Shown here in pieces: positions 15,079-17,094 of a stretch of 17,094 bases of DNA. The DNA is taken from contig DCWO01000037.1 in NCBI GenBank assembly GCA_002328865.1, positions 1 through 17,094 of the forward strand. The letters are read 5' to 3'. The DNA is from Dehalococcoidia bacterium UBA2160. GTDB lineage: Bacteria; Chloroflexota; Dehalococcoidia; Lucifugimonadales; UBA1123. Every line of letters begins with the position of its first letter. Within the stretch, counting starts at the first letter, position 1. The notes below the pieces were generated by a model. That model was not told the DNA's origin, did not search any database, and was given only the letters and a program-made list of their open reading frames with translations. Position numbers and translations under genes: made by a program.

Positions 15079-15189
15079 GGGCTCGGAGATTGCCGCCCGG
15101 GGCGCCGGTTTGCTTGTCGAGCATCGACGCCGAGAGACCCTCAGACCGCATTTGCGGCGTAGCCTCGTGAACGGCCCCAGACGATACAG

Positions 15190-16191
15190 CTAGTCGGCCA
15201 CCGGCGATTCCACTTCCTCTGGGAGCCCGAAGTTTTCGTCGAAGAGCTGCCGGGTTGTCTCCAAATCGTCGGCTGGAATCTCCTCCGAATCGGGCGCAGC
15301 GGCGAACTCGTGAAGCTGCTCCATGTTCGTGATGTTCGGGAGCACGCACGCGACACGATCGCCTGAGAGGGCGAACTTGATTGCGATCTGGCCGATCGTC
15401 GCGTCGATGTGCTCGCTGAGGAAACCGAGCCTTTCCAGCTTTACGAGCGACCGATCCAACCACTCCTGTTCTCGATGGCTGCGATGGTCGCTGGGGTCGA
15501 ATACAGTGTCCCGTGTGAACGTGCCGTCCAGGAGACCGGAGGCGTGGGGCACGCGCGACAGCAGGCCGGTCTGCTCCTCCAACGCAACGGGAAAGAACTG
15601 CCTCGCCGGCTGCTGCTCGAGCATGCTGTATATGATCTGGACCGACGGCACATGCCGATGTTTCATAACGGCTTCGCCCTCTTCGAACCACCCGATGTCG
15701 GGGCCGAGCGCCGCGCCGTAATACCGTATCTTGCCCTCTTTGACCAGTTCGTCGAGTAGATCGAACAGTTCGTCCTGCTCGATAGCGTCCATGCGGGGGT
15801 TGTGAAGCTGGAACAGGTCGATGTAATCGGTCTGCAGGCGTCTCAAACTCTGTTCACAGGCGTATCGAATGTAGTCTGCGGTCCATTTCTGGGGTCGCTC
15901 CTGGTGGCCGACCCTCTCGAACGGACTGTAGATGTCGTAACCGAACTTGGTGCCGATGAGGATGTCGTGCCGTTGCTTGCCCAGCGCTTTGGCCAGGATC
16001 TCCTCGCCGTAACCCTCGCTGTAGGTGTCGGCAGTGTCGTAGAAGTTGACTCCGAGGTCGTACGCCTTCACGAGCAGGTTGACGTTCTCCTGCTCGGATC
16101 GTTTCCCCCACCAGTTAGTCGCCACGGTCCACACGCCGAACCCGACCTCTGACACACTGAGCTCGGTTGTTCCAAGTTGCCTGTATTTCAA
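15190..16191 (-). CDS. Aldo/keto reductase
   Basis: A 333-residue NAD(P)H-dependent oxidoreductase of the aldo/keto reductase superfamily, cytoplasmic, reducing carbonyls to alcohols. The catalytic tetrad is visible: D52 (NFYDTADTYSEG), Y57, K82 (IGTKFG) and H130 (DLFQLHNP). The N-terminus KYRQLGTTELSVSEVGFG is the usual beta-hairpin start of bacterial YghZ/Tas-like members. TTG 16191 is chosen because this hairpin begins there and AGGGGAG (16205-16199) lies upstream; the longer frame to 16416 runs into the DUF1802 gene and is arginine-rich shadow. It follows the DUF1802 gene by 92 bases on the same strand, so they may be co-transcribed. The substrate is unknown; the long insert after the K82 strand (YSPFERVGHQERPQKW) is typical for this subgroup. 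Confidence 0.93.
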   Translation of the reverse strand: MKYRQLGTTELSVSEVGFGVWTVATNWWGKRSEQENVNLLVKAYDLGVNFYDTADTYSEGYGEEILAKALGKQRHDILIGTKFGYDIYSPFERVGHQERPQKWTADYIRYACEQSLRRLQTDYIDLFQLHNPRMDAIEQDELFDLLDELVKEGKIRYYGAALGPDIGWFEEGEAVMKHRHVPSVQIIYSMLEQQPARQFFPVALEEQTGLLSRVPHASGLLDGTFTRDTVFDPSDHRSHREQEWLDRSLVKLERLGFLSEHIDATIGQIAIKFALSGDRVACVLPNITNMEQLHEFAAAPDSEEIPADDLETTRQLFDENFGLPEEVESPVAD

Positions 16192-16283
16192 TCTGTGCTC
16201 CCCTGAGTTTTCGTGTCGCGATCGATGCTGTCCGCCTTGAGTCCCGACAAATCGATTTCCCGGCCTTGCCGAGACCTGCCCAA

Positions 16284-16877
16284 CTACACCGGTGTGGGCG
16301 CCGCCCCCAAGACTCCCCGAATCTCGTCTGCGCGGTCCTCGTACTCGGAATCGGACAACGCCGGAGTGAGGTCTCCGAGCGGCACTTCTGGGCCGAGTTC
16401 CACCCAGGACTTGCACCCTGAGTGTTCGTCCAACACCGGCAGCGACTGGGGCTGCTGCAGACGATAGACGCGGAGCAGCGCGACAGTCAGCGGCTGCTTC
16501 GGACGCCAGTGCAATCGCTTCTCAGCGTAGTCGTCGGTCCACATGTGAAACTCGGATATCGCGGCGAGTTCGCCCTCGCTTTGCAGTTCGAATCTGTCCG
16601 TGACCCGGCACCAGTGCGTGAACGTAACGAGGTCCGCCCCGCCGTCGCCGTTCTCGGTTGCTCCGACCTCGGCCACGTGCCGTGGTTTGAGCAGCTCCGG
16701 CTTTTGGTGCTCGTATGTCGGGTACAACAGGAATTCCGGGTGGACGATGCGAAAATCCTTGTCATCGCGGTGAATGCCACCCTTCCGCAGGATGAGGATC
16801 TGGCGCCCGCCGCCCAGCGCGCGATCCGCGACCGCCCATTCCTTGAGAGCCATATTTGAAGTTGACGGCAAGAGCAT
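16284..16877 (-). CDS. DUF1802 family protein
   Basis: A 197-residue soluble protein. NMALKEWAVADRALGGGRQILILRKGGI near the start, then EFLLYPTYEHQ, match the pattern I know for DUF1802: a conserved ALKEWA helix, an ILRKGGI strand and an LFPTYEHQ-like segment. The family is widespread in cyanobacteria, Chloroflexota and others and has no known function. ATG 16877 is preferred to the internal ATG at 16853, since GGAGG lies eight bases before it and nothing comparable precedes the second. It is the first gene of the minus-strand pair with the aldo/keto reductase, with a perfect -10 box upstream. Confidence 0.88.
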   Translation of the reverse strand: MLLPSTSNMALKEWAVADRALGGGRQILILRKGGIHRDDKDFRIVHPEFLLYPTYEHQKPELLKPRHVAEVGATENGDGGADLVTFTHWCRVTDRFELQSEGELAAISEFHMWTDDYAEKRLHWRPKQPLTVALLRVYRLQQPQSLPVLDEHSGCKSWVELGPEVPLGDLTPALSDSEYEDRADEIRGVLGAAPTPV

Positions 16878-16933
16878 CGATGAAGCCTCCGCGGTGAGTG
16901 TCGGCGGGTGTGTCGTGCGAATTGTCTGCGGGC

Positions 16934-16939
16934 ATTATA
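16934..16939 (-). promoter_or_regulatory. -10 box for DUF1802 gene
   Basis: TATAAT, the exact -10 consensus, reads on the minus strand at 16939-16934. Transcription would begin near 16927, about 50 bases before the ATG. No convincing -35 was found at 16-18 bases. Confidence 0.5.
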
Positions 16940-17094
16940 GCTAGTCACACTGAGGTGAGCGACTATTTCGGGACGAAGACTGCCATAACGCCAAGCCAGG
17001 GGCGTAACTTGAGCGGAGCTTCAGCCGCCTGCCTGCTTGCCGCTGACGGAGCGATGTGCCAGAACCCGAAGTTATGAAACACATCATCAACCGT

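Noticed and set aside
16192..16416. 75-codon N-terminal extension of the aldo/keto reductase
   Set aside because: Overlaps the end of the DUF1802 gene; the reductase fold begins at TTG 16191 with a good ribosome site.
17074..17094. ATG near the right edge as the start of another gene
   Set aside because: Only seven codons are visible and no ribosome site stands at the right distance.

Overview
The window is a gene-dense, GC-rich bacterial chromosome segment dominated by coenzyme A chemistry. It holds five class III (CaiB/BaiF) CoA-transferase genes, two of them double-length tandem-domain versions. It also holds an enolase-superfamily enzyme, a thiamine-diphosphate (ThDP) enzyme of the 2-hydroxyacyl-CoA lyase / oxalyl-CoA decarboxylase type, and a double hot-dog MaoC-like hydratase. 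This mix, with extended -10 promoters, one apparently leaderless gene and several TTG/GTG starts, fits a Chloroflexota bacterium of the Dehalococcoidia/SAR202 kind. That placement is an inference from gene content, not a marker-gene result. I see no rRNA, tRNA, CRISPR array, transposase or phage gene.

Layout. (1) 1-6642, plus strand: a double-domain CoA-transferase cut by the window edge and interrupted by an in-frame TAA (copy A, 1-1908); a gap with a possible 39-residue ORF; an enolase-superfamily gene (2352-3485); an intact double-domain CoA-transferase closely similar to copy A (copy B, 3745-6177); and a small unrecognised protein (6214-6642). (2) 6643-6844: convergent junction with a 13-bp perfect inverted repeat. 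(3) 6845-12164, minus strand, in transcription order: CoA-transferase (12164-10920), ThDP enzyme (10886-9222), intrinsic terminator (9192-9166), CoA-transferase (9071-7836), MaoC-like protein (7717-6845). (4) 12165-12414: divergent control region with two extended -10 promoters and a two-part palindrome over one of them. (5) 12415-15078, plus strand: formyl-CoA-transferase-like protein, YfcE-like phosphodiesterase directly abutting it, then an EVE-domain protein with an acidic repeat tail. (6) 16877-15190, minus strand: DUF1802 protein followed by an aldo/keto reductase.

How the genes may work together (inference): class III CoA-transferases move CoA between carboxylic acids, the enolase-superfamily protein would act on the alpha-proton of a carboxylate, the MaoC-like protein would hydrate or dehydrate an acyl-CoA, and a 2-hydroxyacyl-CoA lyase would split a C-C bond to give formyl-CoA plus an aldehyde or ketone. 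A formyl-CoA-transferase-like enzyme stands next door. The set reads as a catabolic island for organic acids activated by CoA transfer rather than by ATP. No substrate can be named from sequence alone.

Most notable points: the nonsense codon just after the catalytic Asp of copy A while the downstream frame stays conserved; Glu in place of the catalytic Asp in the first domain of both double-domain transferases; the palindromic operator candidate at 12229-12268; the leaderless EVE gene with three 60-bp repeats; and the non-canonical active-site positions of the enolase-superfamily protein.
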